From NCBI GenBank assembly GCA_963825635.1, contig CAWGTU010000003.1, positions 744,001-808,000 on the forward strand: a stretch of DNA of 64,000 nucleotides, given 5' to 3'. The notes under the pieces were generated by a model. The model was not told the DNA's origin, made no database searches, and worked only from the letters and a program-made list of their open reading frames with translations. Positions 1-8,943 of the stretch are shown one piece after another. The translations under genes and the position numbers were made by a program. Source of the DNA: JAOUEA01 sp963825635 (GTDB lineage Bacteria; Actinomycetota; UBA4738; HRBIN12). Position 1 is the first letter of the stretch; each line of letters starts with the position of its first letter.

Positions 1-1126
1 CCTCGCGAGGGGCCTTATGTCGGGCGATCGTCTCGCTCGCGTGATCGCGGAGCTCCTCGAGCGAGGGAGGATCGTCGATCGTGCGGGGGACCACGAAGGC
101 GACGACCTGTTGGCCCCACTCCGGATGAGGGCGCCCGGCCACGCCGACCTCCGCGACCTTCGGGTGGGTCACGATGGCTCGTTCCACCTCGGCCGGCCAG
201 ACGGTCTCTGCCCCCGTCCGGATCGCCTCGTCGAGCCGGCCGATGACGTGCAGATGGCCGTCGTCGTCGATCGTCCCCGCGTCGCCGGTGCGCAGCCACC
301 CCCGCACGTCGAAGGCCGCCCCGGTAGCCGCGGCGTCGTGGCGGTACCCCTGCATCACGGTCGGACCGTGGATCTCGATCCGGTCGCCGTCACCGATGCG
401 GACCTCGGTGCCCTCGAACGGCACGCCGTCGTAGACCACACCGCCACAGGTCTCCGTGAGTCCGTAGGTCTCCACGATGCGCGCGCCGAGCGCCCCGGCG
501 CGAGCGCGCACCTCATCCTCGAGTCCCCCGCCGCCGACGAGGATCGCGCCGAGCTGCCCGAGGTCCGCTCCGGTGCGGACGAGCCTGGCCACCATCGCCG
601 GAACGAGCGAGATCGTCGCGCCCGCGGGAGCCTCCCGGAGGAGCCGCTCGGCGTCGAACCGCTCGTGCACGGTCACGGGCACGTCCCCCAGCTCGCTCCG
701 CAGCAGCACGAGCAGTCCGCCGACATGCGCGGGGGTCAGGCAACAGACGAGCGGACCGGCACCGACATGGCCGGCGGCCTCGAGCGCCGCTCGGGAGCCG
801 CCCACGGCTGCGATCGCGGCATCGCGAGAGAGCTCCACCAGCCGCGGGTCGCCGTCGGTGCCCGACGTGGCCATCACGAACGCGACGTCATCGTCGACCG
901 GAGTGGCGCCTGCGAAGACGGTGAGACCCCCACCGCTGCCGATCACCGCCGCAGGCCGAGCGAGGTCCAGCAGCCGACGACGTTCCGGCTCAGCCAGCCG
1001 CTCGTCGAGGGGCATGAAGGCGATGCGCTCCGACCACAGGCGGTGCAAGAGCGGTACCCAGGCCGGTCCCGCAGGCACGTCGATCGCGAGCAGCTCCCCG
1101 GGCGCAACACCGAACTCGTTCCCCAT
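1..1126 (-). CDS. menE: o-succinylbenzoate-CoA ligase MenE (3' end beyond window)
   Basis: This gene activates o-succinylbenzoate with ATP and CoA in menaquinone synthesis. Translating the minus strand from the ATG at 1126 gives an acyl-adenylating enzyme: a phosphate-binding loop (ATSGTDGDPRLVELS), an ETYGLTETCGG motif, a GWLRTGDAG motif, and the start of the C-terminal lid (VAGRPHPEWGQQVVAFVVP). It is still open at base 1, so the C-terminus is missing; the visible part is 375 codons, already near the size of short actinobacterial MenE proteins. A TAGGCT hexamer (1135-1140) lies 8 bases before the ATG and suggests its own leaderless promoter. The nearby menB, menA, menD, menF and menG support the pathway. 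The exact acid substrate is inferred from this context. Confidence 0.88.
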   Translation of the reverse strand, partial: MGNEFGVAPGELLAIDVPAGPAWVPLLHRLWSERIAFMPLDERLAEPERRRLLDLARPAAVIGSGGGLTVFAGATPVDDDVAFVMATSGTDGDPRLVELSRDAAIAAVGGSRAALEAAGHVGAGPLVCCLTPAHVGGLLVLLRSELGDVPVTVHERFDAERLLREAPAGATISLVPAMVARLVRTGADLGQLGAILVGGGGLEDEVRARAGALGARIVETYGLTETCGGVVYDGVPFEGTEVRIGDGDRIEIHGPTVMQGYRHDAAATGAAFDVRGWLRTGDAGTIDDDGHLHVIGRLDEAIRTGAETVWPAEVERAIVTHPKVAEVGVAGRPHPEWGQQVVAFVVPRTIDDPPSLEELRDHASETIARHKAPRE

Positions 1127-1134
1127 GCCCGCCG

Positions 1135-1140
1135 AGCCTA
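1135..1140 (-). promoter_or_regulatory. -10 hexamer (TAGGCT) for menE
   Basis: TAGGCT on the minus strand fits TAnnnT and ends 8 bases before the menE ATG. There is no Shine-Dalgarno sequence in between, as expected for a leaderless start. No clear -35 box was seen. Confidence 0.45.
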
Positions 1141-1164
1141 CCGGCGCCTCAGCCCCGTGGCGCT

Positions 1165-2676
1165 TCAGTCCCTGACGACGAAATCGACAGAGGCGACCTG
1201 ACGGTACACGTCGGTGAGCAGGTAGAAGGCGGTGTAGCGCCCCGGGGGCAGCAGCGAGTCGAACGTCGCCGCGCCGTCGACTGCGGCGCCCGTGTACAGA
1301 TAGTCGATGTAGTAGTCGACCAACGGGTCGGCGCCGCGCTCGTAGAGTCCGATCCAATCGAACCGGTTCGCCGGGGCCTGCGTGAACGCGATCTCGACGG
1401 GTTCGCCGATACCGTGGCGCCATCGCGTGTCGAGGATCGGCGGGGCGCCGGGTTCGCGCATCCAGAACGGCGCGCGCGCCAGCTCCGCGTCGGCGCCGTC
1501 GATCAGCACGACGTCGTAGCCGCCGGCGGCGAGCGCATCGGTCGTGAACGATGCCGTGCCGTCGGTGGCGGCGCCGGGCGGGGTTCCCCGGGAGTCGATC
1601 ACGTCCGCGATCGGATCGCCGTCGCGGGACACGATGCGCACGCGCTCCCCCGCGCCTCCGGGCGCGTGATAGGTGACGTCGAGCTCCTCGCCGATGTCGA
1701 CCAGCATCGGAACCGGCGACACCATCACCGGCGGCGTGCCCGGCGTCACATCGAACGTCGAGACCACCGCACGATGGTCCGACCCCCATGGACGCACCGA
1801 GATGTCCACGCCCGGGCCATGGCGCTCACCCACGAGCTCACTCATGGTCGCGGTCGCAGGTCCGGCCGACCAGATCTGGTCGATGCGGTCCTGGGGCGCG
1901 TCGCGGCGAGGGTTCCAGCTCGTGTCCGAACGTGGACGCCCCGCGGGCCACGTGAGCCCCGCGTCGGCCACCGGGTCGGGGTGCACGCCGCGCCACGCGT
2001 CGACGAATCCCTCCCTCGCCAGGAACCGCGTCGCCGGCCAGGCCACCGGGAACCGGATCTGCGGACGCAGGTCGACCGTGGCCTCGGTCCAGTCCTCGTG
2101 CGACGGAGAGTTGAGGTCGCCGACGATGAACGTCGGGATGCCGGCACCGGGCAGTCCTCGGGTCGCCCTGACGAACGGGCGCAGCGCGGGAAGCCGGGTG
2201 CTGCGCTCCTCCCGCAGGACCGCGATCCGGCTCCACCCGTCGAGCAGCCGGCGCGGCCCGTAGTCGCTCGATGGCAGGTGCACGTTCGTGATCGCCACGA
2301 CCCGTCCGGGCGCGAGCTGCACGAACACGAAGCGGCCGTCGGACCCCGGCGCCTCGACGATCGGGTAGCGCGAGACGAGATCGAGACGGCGGCTCACGTG
2401 GTCGTACCCCGTGAGCCGCCCGAGCCGCGCGACCTTGCCGTAGACCTCGTTGAACGCGACCACGTCGGCATCGGCCCGCCGCACGGCCGCGAGGATCGAG
2501 TCGAGATCGACGACGGTGCCGCCGTACTCGATGTTGAAGGTCATGATGCTGAGGCTGGTGGGCACCGCGGCCCCGGCTGGGTCACCGCCGCTCTGCGCGA
2601 CGGCAGGCGTCGGCGGGATCGACAGCAGCGTGAGGACGACGAACGATGCGACGTAACTCATCCCGCGCCCGGTCAC
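1165..2676 (-). CDS. Secreted endonuclease/exonuclease/phosphatase-family protein
   Basis: A 503-residue protein with an N-terminal signal sequence (hydrophobic stretch about 9-20, Ala-rich cleavage region near 28) and an EEP-fold catalytic domain. The EEP signatures are in order: TFNIEYGG (Asn48), FNEVYG (Glu77), NVHLPSSD (His133), GDLNSPSH (Asp187/Asn189) and WGSDHRAVV near residue 300. The last 190 residues look like two beta-sandwich modules that may bind a substrate or surface. Related enzymes hydrolyse nucleic acids, phospholipids or phosphoesters; the substrate here is unknown. The start is a GTG at 2676, 7 bases after a TACGGT hexamer (2684-2689); an ATG five codons downstream is the alternative. 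The gene is divergent from menB and ends 38 bases before menE, but has no evident menaquinone role. Confidence 0.8.
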   Translation of the reverse strand: MTGRGMSYVASFVVLTLLSIPPTPAVAQSGGDPAGAAVPTSLSIMTFNIEYGGTVVDLDSILAAVRRADADVVAFNEVYGKVARLGRLTGYDHVSRRLDLVSRYPIVEAPGSDGRFVFVQLAPGRVVAITNVHLPSSDYGPRRLLDGWSRIAVLREERSTRLPALRPFVRATRGLPGAGIPTFIVGDLNSPSHEDWTEATVDLRPQIRFPVAWPATRFLAREGFVDAWRGVHPDPVADAGLTWPAGRPRSDTSWNPRRDAPQDRIDQIWSAGPATATMSELVGERHGPGVDISVRPWGSDHRAVVSTFDVTPGTPPVMVSPVPMLVDIGEELDVTYHAPGGAGERVRIVSRDGDPIADVIDSRGTPPGAATDGTASFTTDALAAGGYDVVLIDGADAELARAPFWMREPGAPPILDTRWRHGIGEPVEIAFTQAPANRFDWIGLYERGADPLVDYYIDYLYTGAAVDGAATFDSLLPPGRYTAFYLLTDVYRQVASVDFVVRD

Positions 2677-2711
2677 GCCACGGACCGTAGCACCGGCCCC
2701 CGCGCGTCCGA

Positions 2712-2717
2712 TAGCCT
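2712..2717 (+). promoter_or_regulatory. -10 hexamer (TAGCCT) for the menB-menA-menD operon
   Basis: TAGCCT lies 9 bases before the menB ATG, in the 50-base gap that separates menB from the divergent EEP gene. The EEP gene has its own TACGGT hexamer at 2684-2689 on the other strand. No Shine-Dalgarno is visible before menB. Confidence 0.45.
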
Positions 2718-2726
2718 CGCGGTCAT

Positions 2727-3569
2727 ATGGACGCCGAACGCACGATCGAGCCCGCCGCCGACTGGTCGCCGTCGGGCGGGTGGAGCGACATCCGTTACGA
2801 GACCGCCGACGGCATCGCGAAGATCACGATCGATCGTCCCGAGGTGCGCAACGCGTTCCGCCCGGCGACGACCGCCGAGTTGATCCGAGCGTTCGACCTC
2901 GCTCGAGACGACCCCTCGATCGGCGTGGTGATCCTTACCGGGCAGGGTTCGACGGCGTTCTGTTCCGGAGGGGATCAGAAGATCCGGGGTGACGACGGGT
3001 ACGTCGACGAGCAGGGCATCGGTCGGCTCAACGTGCTCGACCTGCAGATCCAGATCCGCCGACTGCCGAAGCCCGTGGTGGCGATGGTGGCCGGCTATGC
3101 GATCGGGGGCGGTCACGTGCTGCACCTCTGCTGCGACCTCACGATCGCCGCCGACAACGCGCGGTTCGGTCAGACGGGCCCGAAGGTCGGCTCGTTCGAC
3201 GGCGGCTACGGCATCAACCTGCTCGCGCGTCAGATCGGCGAGAAGCGCGCGAAGGAGGTCTGGTTCCTCTGTCGCCAGTACGACGCCGGGACCGCCCTCG
3301 ATTGGGGTCTCGTGAACACGGTCGTCCCGGTCGAACAGCTCGAGCGGACGACCGTCGAGTGGTGCCGCGAGATGCTGGCCTTCTCACCCCTCGCCCTGCG
3401 CCTGCTGAAGGCCGGATCGAACGCCGGCACCGACGGGCTCGCCGGGGTGCAGCAGCTCGCGGGCGACGCGACCCTCCTCTACTACATGAGCGAGGAAGCA
3501 CAGGAGGGCCGCGACGCCTTCCAGCAGAAGCGACCGCCGGACTTCTCACGGTTCCCCAAGCGACCGTGA
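2727..3569 (+). CDS. menB: 1,4-dihydroxy-2-naphthoyl-CoA synthase MenB
   Basis: A crotonase-fold enzyme of 280 residues that cyclises o-succinylbenzoyl-CoA to the naphthoyl-CoA ring, acting after MenE. The family features are clear: CSGGDQK at 79-85, the oxyanion-hole segment GYAIGGGH at 123-130, and the MenB-specific GPKVGSFDGGYG near 151-162. The C-terminal EEAQEGRDAFQQKRPPDF is also typical of MenB and separates it from generic enoyl-CoA hydratases. The length is normal. It is the first gene of a translationally coupled menB-menA-menD run: its TGA overlaps the menA GTG by three bases. Confidence 0.95.
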   Translation: MDAERTIEPAADWSPSGGWSDIRYETADGIAKITIDRPEVRNAFRPATTAELIRAFDLARDDPSIGVVILTGQGSTAFCSGGDQKIRGDDGYVDEQGIGRLNVLDLQIQIRRLPKPVVAMVAGYAIGGGHVLHLCCDLTIAADNARFGQTGPKVGSFDGGYGINLLARQIGEKRAKEVWFLCRQYDAGTALDWGLVNTVVPVEQLERTTVEWCREMLAFSPLALRLLKAGSNAGTDGLAGVQQLAGDATLLYYMSEEAQEGRDAFQQKRPPDFSRFPKRP

Positions 3570-4537
3570 CGGCCACGGCGGAGCGCCCGGGCGGGCTCAC
3601 CGTCTGGTGGCAGGGCGCCCGCCCCCGAACGCTCGGCGCCGGTCTCGTACCCGTGGTGCTCGGCACCGCAGCGGCCGGCGAGGTGATCTGGTGGCGGTTC
3701 GGGGCCGCGCTGGTGGTCAGCGCCGGGCTGCAGATCGGCGTCAACTTCGCGAACGACTACTTCGACGGGGTGCGGGGCGTCGATACCCACGAGCGGCTCG
3801 GCCCTCCGCGGCTCACGGCGACCGGCGCGGCCTCACCACGAGCGGTGCTTGTGGCCGCCCTCGTCGCGCTCGGCGTCGCGGCCGTGGCGGGCCTGGCCCT
3901 CGCGCTCGCGACGGAGCCGTTGCTGATCCTGTTCGTGGGCGCGCTCGCACTGGTCGCCGCCGTGCTCTACAGCGGCGGCCCTCGGCCGTACGCGGGGCTC
4001 GGCCTCGGTGAGCTGATGGTCTTCGTGTTCTTCGGGCTCATGGCGACCTGCGGCACCACGTTCGTCATGGTCGAGACCGTGACGGCCGAGGCGTGGTGGG
4101 GCGGAGCGACCCTCGGCTTCCTCGCGGTGGCGATCCTCGTGGCGAACAACCTGCGAGACATCCCGACCGACGAGGCGAGCGGCAAGCACACCCTCGCCGT
4201 GCGCATCGGCGACCGGGCGACCAGGCGCCTGTATCGGATCGTCGTGGCGGCGGCGTTCGCGACGATCGCGATCGGCGTGATCATCGGGATCGCGATCGAC
4301 GGCGCGGGGCTGCCGCAGTGGGCGCTCGTGGGACTCATCGCGTGGGTGCTGGCGATCCGCCCGATGGACGTGGTCGGCTCCGCGACCGGGCGCGACCTGA
4401 TCCCGGTGCTCACGGGCACGGCCGCCACGCATGCGGCCTGCGGTCTGCTCACCGCCCTCGGCCTCGTGCTGGCGACGATCGACCAGTCGTCGGGCGACGT
4501 CGTGCCGGCAGCGGTCGCCGCGTGGGGTGGCATGTGA
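3566..4537 (+). CDS. menA: 1,4-dihydroxy-2-naphthoate polyprenyltransferase MenA
   Basis: An integral-membrane UbiA-family prenyltransferase of 323 residues that attaches the polyprenyl tail to dihydroxynaphthoate, giving demethylmenaquinone. Both Asp-rich metal/diphosphate motifs are visible: NFANDYFDGVRGVD in the N-terminal third and NNLRDIPTDEASGKHTLAVR in the middle, with about eight hydrophobic segments. I chose the GTG at 3566 because it overlaps the menB stop (GTGA) and starts the protein just before the conserved WWQGARPRTL segment; the frame stays open further upstream, but that lies inside menB. The gene ends in TGATG, sharing one base with the menD start. Confidence 0.94.
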   Translation: MTATAERPGGLTVWWQGARPRTLGAGLVPVVLGTAAAGEVIWWRFGAALVVSAGLQIGVNFANDYFDGVRGVDTHERLGPPRLTATGAASPRAVLVAALVALGVAAVAGLALALATEPLLILFVGALALVAAVLYSGGPRPYAGLGLGELMVFVFFGLMATCGTTFVMVETVTAEAWWGGATLGFLAVAILVANNLRDIPTDEASGKHTLAVRIGDRATRRLYRIVVAAAFATIAIGVIIGIAIDGAGLPQWALVGLIAWVLAIRPMDVVGSATGRDLIPVLTGTAATHAACGLLTALGLVLATIDQSSGDVVPAAVAAWGGM

Positions 4538-6237
4538 TGGACGGCGGCGACCTGAACCTGGCATGCGCCTGGGCACTGGTCGACGGTCTCGTAGCGGGCG
4601 GCGTGCGCCATGCGTGTGTCTCCCCCGGCTCCCGCTCGACGCCGCTCGCCCTCGCTCTCGCCCGTCACCCCACCGTCGAGGTGCACGTGCACCTCGACGA
4701 GCGCTCGAGCGCGTTCTTCGCCGTCGGTCTGGCGCGCGCGACCGGCTCGCCCGTGGCGGTCGCCTGCACGAGCGGCACCGCCGCTGCGGAGCTCCTTCCG
4801 GCCGTGGTCGAGGCGTCGCAGTCGCGCCTCGCGCTCCTGCTGCTCACGGCAGATCGCCCGCCCCGTCTTCGCGGCACCGGCGCGAACCAGACGATCGATC
4901 AGGTCGGTCTCTACGCCGGGAACGTTCGGGAGACCCTCGACCTGCCCGTTCCCGAGGCGGCGGGGCAGGAAGCGTGGTGGCGCCAGGCCGCCCGCGAGGC
5001 CCTCGAGGCCGCCTTCGGTGATCCGATCGGTCCCGTGCATGTGAACTGCCCGTTCGAGGAACCACTCAGCCCGTCGCCCGACGTCGCGCTCCCCACCCCG
5101 AGCGCCGAACCGACCGGACTCCCGACCGGTCCACCAGCCGAGCTCACACCCGAGGAAGCCGACCGGCTCGCGACCATGGTCTCCGGCGCGCGAGGTCTCG
5201 TCGTGATCGGCGGATCGGCCACCGACGTCGCCGACGAGGCCTCGTACTGGTCGGACTCGCTCGGATGGCCCGTGCTGGCCGAGCCGATCTCGGGAGCACG
5301 GATGCCGCCGTGGGCCACGTCGGCGGGGCAAGCGTTGCTGGGGGCGGGGGCATGGCTCGGGACCCATCGTCCAGAGGTCGTGATCCAGTTCGGCTCGGCG
5401 CCCACGACGCGCGCGACCCAGGGGCTCGTGGCGACGGCCGATCGCCTCGTGGTCGCCGACCGGTGGCACCTCGACCCCGATCCCGACCATCTCGCGCACT
5501 GGCGGCTCGCGGTCGACCCTGACGCGTTGCGCCGCGCGCTCCACGACCGCCCCGTGCGACTCGCGCCCCCTCCCGGCGACTGGTCGAAGGACTGGCGCGA
5601 AGCGGACCGTCGGGCGCGTGCCGCGTTCGATGGATTCCTCGACGGCCTCGACGAGCCGTTCGAGCCGCGCATCGCGCGAGACGTGGCGGCCTGGGTTCCC
5701 ATCGGGGGCACGCTCTTCGTCGGAAACTCCACGCCGATCCGCGACCTCGATCTCGCGATGGCACCCCGGAAGGGGTTGCGTGTGCTCGCGAATCGCGGGG
5801 CGAGCGGCATCGACGGGCTCGTATCGACCGCGCTCGGGGTGGCGGCAGGGACTCGAGGCCCGACGGTCGCGCTCCTCGGCGACCTCTCGTTCCTCTACGA
5901 CCTCGGCGCGCTCTCGTGGAACGCGCGGCGCGGCCCGGACATCACGGTCGTGGTCATCCGTAACGGCGGCGGCGAGATCTTCTCGCTGCTCCCGCAGCGA
6001 GACCTGTCTGAGCACCGCGACCTGTTCGTGACGCCGCACGGAGCAGACCTCGGGGCGCTGACCGCGGCGGTCGGAGCGGGTCACCGGCTCGTTGAGCGCG
6101 CCGGGGATCTCGAGCCCTCGTTGGAGGCCGCCAACCGGGTCGGTGGATTGCAGATCGTCGAGGTCGCCGTCGAGCCCGATCGCTCCGTCGTGCGGCGCTC
6201 CGAGCTGCGCGACGCGATCGCGTCGGCGCTGCGCTGA
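4537..6237 (+). CDS. menD: SEPHCHC synthase MenD
   Basis: A thiamine-diphosphate enzyme of 566 residues that joins 2-oxoglutarate to isochorismate in the first committed menaquinone step. Family signatures appear in order: SPGSRSTPLALAL, DERSSAFFAVGLARA (the cofactor-activating Glu), CTSGTAAAELLPAV, TADRPPRLRGTGANQTIDQ, GNSTPIRDLD, NRGASGIDGLVSTALG, and the metal/TPP motif LLGDLSFLYDLGAL followed by IRNGGGEIFSLLPQ. The ATG at 4537 overlaps the menA stop by one base; a GTG one codon upstream is the alternative. Its isochorismate would come from MenF, encoded nearby on the other strand. Confidence 0.95.
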   Translation: MDGGDLNLACAWALVDGLVAGGVRHACVSPGSRSTPLALALARHPTVEVHVHLDERSSAFFAVGLARATGSPVAVACTSGTAAAELLPAVVEASQSRLALLLLTADRPPRLRGTGANQTIDQVGLYAGNVRETLDLPVPEAAGQEAWWRQAAREALEAAFGDPIGPVHVNCPFEEPLSPSPDVALPTPSAEPTGLPTGPPAELTPEEADRLATMVSGARGLVVIGGSATDVADEASYWSDSLGWPVLAEPISGARMPPWATSAGQALLGAGAWLGTHRPEVVIQFGSAPTTRATQGLVATADRLVVADRWHLDPDPDHLAHWRLAVDPDALRRALHDRPVRLAPPPGDWSKDWREADRRARAAFDGFLDGLDEPFEPRIARDVAAWVPIGGTLFVGNSTPIRDLDLAMAPRKGLRVLANRGASGIDGLVSTALGVAAGTRGPTVALLGDLSFLYDLGALSWNARRGPDITVVVIRNGGGEIFSLLPQRDLSEHRDLFVTPHGADLGALTAAVGAGHRLVERAGDLEPSLEAANRVGGLQIVEVAVEPDRSVVRRSELRDAIASALR

Positions 6238-6317
6238 CCGCGACGCCGGTCGCATGGACAGCGCCTCGCGCCCTACGATGCAGGTCGCACCCCGCCGCCC
6301 CACCCATCGGAGGACCC

Positions 6318-6917
6318 GTGTCGCACCGGACGTCTCGAACGATCGACGTGATCCTCGTGCTCTGGCTCTTGCTGTGGTGCGCGATCGGCTACACGCTCGG
6401 TCGCACGGTGAACGAGTTGAGCGGGCTCAGCGACGGCGTGATCGGTGCCGGCGAGGGCGTCTCCGACGCGGCCGGAGCCCTCGGCGATTTCGCGGACGTG
6501 CCCCTGATCGGCGGCGGCATCGACGCGATCGCCGACCGGATCGACGCGATCGGGCAGGGCACGGTGCAGAAGGGCGAGGCGAGTAAGGACGCGATCTTCA
6601 ACGTCTCGCTCCTGATCGGGCTCGTGGTTGCGCTGGGCCCGACGGTCCCCCTCCTCGCGGTGTGGCTCGTGATCCGTGCGCCTCTGGCGCGCGAACGTCG
6701 GCGCATCGGCCGGGCGCTGGATGCCCGCGACCCCGGCCTCGACGGATACCTCGCGCTCCGGGCAGCGACACGGTTCCCCTACTCGCGGATCGCGGGAGTG
6801 ACGACCGACCCCTGGGGCGATCTGCAGGCGGGGCGGCACACGGCGCTCGCATCGATGGAGCTCACCCGTCTCGGCCTGACACGCCGAGCGGCGCGGGCGA
6901 GCTTCCCGCCGGGCTGA
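6318..6917 (+). CDS. Small two-span membrane protein, unknown function
   Basis: A 199-residue protein I do not recognise. It has one membrane segment near residues 9-27, a roughly 60-residue Gly/Asp/Ala-rich stretch between membranes (repeats of GEGVSDAAGALGDFADV type), a second membrane segment near 95-118, and an Arg-rich C-terminal tail. The GTG start at 6318 has a clear GGAGGA Shine-Dalgarno at 6309-6314, and TACGAT at 6274-6279 could be the promoter -10. It follows menD by 80 bases and converges with menF. Nothing ties it to menaquinone synthesis beyond position. Confidence 0.7.
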   Translation: MSHRTSRTIDVILVLWLLLWCAIGYTLGRTVNELSGLSDGVIGAGEGVSDAAGALGDFADVPLIGGGIDAIADRIDAIGQGTVQKGEASKDAIFNVSLLIGLVVALGPTVPLLAVWLVIRAPLARERRRIGRALDARDPGLDGYLALRAATRFPYSRIAGVTTDPWGDLQAGRHTALASMELTRLGLTRRAARASFPPG

Positions 6918-6949
6918 GTCGCGCCTCGCCGCCCACCCCGGACCCGGGA

Positions 6950-8260
6950 TCAGCCCCAGCGCAGGGAATCGAGGAACGCGCGGAACTTCCGATCGGTCTC
7001 GTCGAGCTCACTCGCGGGATCGGACCCCCCGACGATGCCGGCGCCGGCGTAGAGCGTGGCTCTCGTGCCGTCGAGCTCGGCGCAGCGCAGCGCGATGGCC
7101 CAGTCGCCGTCGCCGCGGGCGTCGACCCACCCCACCGGGCCCGCGTACGCCCCCCGGTCGAAGCCTTCCGACCGTGTGATGCATGAGCGCGCGGCCATCT
7201 CGGGCGTGCCACACACGGCGGGGGTCGGATGCAGCTCGGCGACGAGGTCGAGCGCGGTCACCGACCGGTCACGGAGCGTCCCTTCGAACCGCGTCGCGAG
7301 GTGCCACACGTTAGCGGTCGGCTCGAGCACGGGCTCGGCGTCGAAGGTGAGATCGTCACAGAAGCCCCCGAGCACGTCGGCGACGGCGGCGACGACGATC
7401 GCGTGCTCTTCGCGGTCCTTCCCCGATGCCGCGAGCGCCTCGGCGTTCGCGAGGTCCGCGTCGGGGTCGCCCGAGCGGGGAGCGGTGCCGGCCAACGGCA
7501 TGGAGCGCACACGGTCGCCTCGGCGCGAGACGAGCAACTCCGGGCTTGCCCCGACGAGAGGACGGATGCGAGCGCCACCTCGGGTGGGTTCGTGCGACTG
7601 GGCAGGGACCTCCGTGTTCTCACCAGCGACCGAAGACGGAGGTCCGTGCCGAGTCGGCGCGGCGAACGCGTAGCAGTGCGGCTCGACCGCGCGAAGACGA
7701 TGCAGCAACCGCCGAGCGTCGAGCTCCCGCCCGGCGTCGACACACAGGGTCCGCGCGAGCACCACCTTCTCGACCTCCCCCGCCTGGATCAGGTTCACGG
7801 CGGCCCGCACGCCCTCGGCGTAGACCGGAGCCGACGGCACCTCGGTCAGCTGCACCGGGCGGAACGCCTCGTGAGGAAGCTCGCCGACCACCCGATCCGG
7901 CCGGAAGGCGGGGACCGCCTCCCCGTGGCCCGCGAGGTCGAGCAGCCACGTCTCCCCGTCCTCGGCGCGGACCACCGTGCGCCGGGGCACCCACACGGAC
8001 GCCGGCGCAGTCGCGAACGGCAGCGCTCCGACCGCGAGGGGTGTGGCATCGCCGCCGTCGGCGATCTCCCGAAGGGCCACCTCGGCGGCTCGGGACAAGG
8101 CCGAGAGGTCCGACACCGGGCCGACCTGCAGCGCATCACCGAGCGAGCCCGTCGAGACACCGAGACCATCCTTCTCGAAGAAGAAGCCGTCGGGTGGCGC
8201 GTATGCGGCCAGCAGGTCGAACGCGGCACCCAGCGACGTCGACCGAACCGACACGCTCAC
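6950..8260 (-). CDS. menF: Isochorismate synthase MenF (chorismate-binding family)
   Basis: A 436-residue enzyme that isomerises chorismate to isochorismate for MenD. The chorismate-binding core is well preserved: GEVEKVVLAR with the catalytic Lys165, LVGASPELLVSR, PLAGTAPR, KDREEHAIVV, LHPTPAVCGTPE, RGAYAGPVGW and YAGAGIVGGSDPASELDET. One oddity is a hydrophilic insertion of roughly 30 residues (about 202-233) between the CYAF strand and the LVGASPELL motif, where most homologues have a short turn. The ATG at 8260 overlaps the menG stop (ATGA), so menG and menF are translationally coupled. EntC or salicylate synthase would be alternatives elsewhere, but this neighbourhood argues for MenF. 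Confidence 0.9.
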   Translation of the reverse strand: MSVSVRSTSLGAAFDLLAAYAPPDGFFFEKDGLGVSTGSLGDALQVGPVSDLSALSRAAEVALREIADGGDATPLAVGALPFATAPASVWVPRRTVVRAEDGETWLLDLAGHGEAVPAFRPDRVVGELPHEAFRPVQLTEVPSAPVYAEGVRAAVNLIQAGEVEKVVLARTLCVDAGRELDARRLLHRLRAVEPHCYAFAAPTRHGPPSSVAGENTEVPAQSHEPTRGGARIRPLVGASPELLVSRRGDRVRSMPLAGTAPRSGDPDADLANAEALAASGKDREEHAIVVAAVADVLGGFCDDLTFDAEPVLEPTANVWHLATRFEGTLRDRSVTALDLVAELHPTPAVCGTPEMAARSCITRSEGFDRGAYAGPVGWVDARGDGDWAIALRCAELDGTRATLYAGAGIVGGSDPASELDETDRKFRAFLDSLRWG

Positions 8261-8943
8261 GACCGGGTGCCCATGAACAGCTGCGTGATCCCGCCTGAAA
8301 GCTGACGGCGTTCCGCATCGTGGAAGCCGGCCTCGCGCAGCATCGAAAGCATCTCCGCAGGCGGCGGAAGATACGCCATCGACTTCGGCAGGTAGGAGTA
8401 CGCCGTCTTATTCGACAAGGTGCCGCCGATCATCGGCACGACCCGGTTGAAGTAGAGTCCGTGCCCGGCGCGCACGAGGCGGTTGTCGGGCTCGCTCGCG
8501 TCGAGCAGCGCGATCCGCCCGCCGGGGCGCACGATACGCCCCACCTCACGGAAGAACCCCCCGAGCGACACCACGTTGCGCAACGCGAACCCGCAGGTGA
8601 CGCCGTCGACCCCGCGATCGGCGATCGGCAACTGGAGCACGTCGGCCTCGACGAGCGGGACGTCGGTCCTCGCGTTCACGAGCATGCCGTGGGAGAAGTC
8701 GAATCCGACCGCCCGGTATCCACGTCGTTCCAGCTCACGACAGAAGTCGCCGGTGCCGCAGGCGAGATCCGCCACGAACGATCGACCGGGAAGCCGTAGC
8801 GACGCGACGGCCGAACGACGCCACCCGACGTCCATACCGAACGTCATCACCCTGTTCACGAGGTCGTATCTGGGCGAGATCGAGTCGAACAACCGCCGCA
8901 CCGCGCGGCGCTTCTCCTCCCCCTGCGGAAGCGGGTCGCTCAC
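8257..8943 (-). CDS. menG: Demethylmenaquinone methyltransferase MenG (UbiE family)
   Basis: A 228-residue class I SAM-dependent methyltransferase that performs the last step of menaquinone synthesis. It has the UbiE N-terminal motif (VRRLFDSISPRYDLVNRVMTFGMD), SAM motif I DLACGTGD, the acidic ADVLQLP loop, the family motif GFALRNVV, and the C-terminal PKSMAYLPPPAEMLSML/GGITQLFMGTR. The length is normal. It overlaps the preceding MerR-like gene and the following menF by four bases each, forming one operon on the minus strand. Confidence 0.94.
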   Translation of the reverse strand: MSDPLPQGEEKRRAVRRLFDSISPRYDLVNRVMTFGMDVGWRRSAVASLRLPGRSFVADLACGTGDFCRELERRGYRAVGFDFSHGMLVNARTDVPLVEADVLQLPIADRGVDGVTCGFALRNVVSLGGFFREVGRIVRPGGRIALLDASEPDNRLVRAGHGLYFNRVVPMIGGTLSNKTAYSYLPKSMAYLPPPAEMLSMLREAGFHDAERRQLSGGITQLFMGTRS

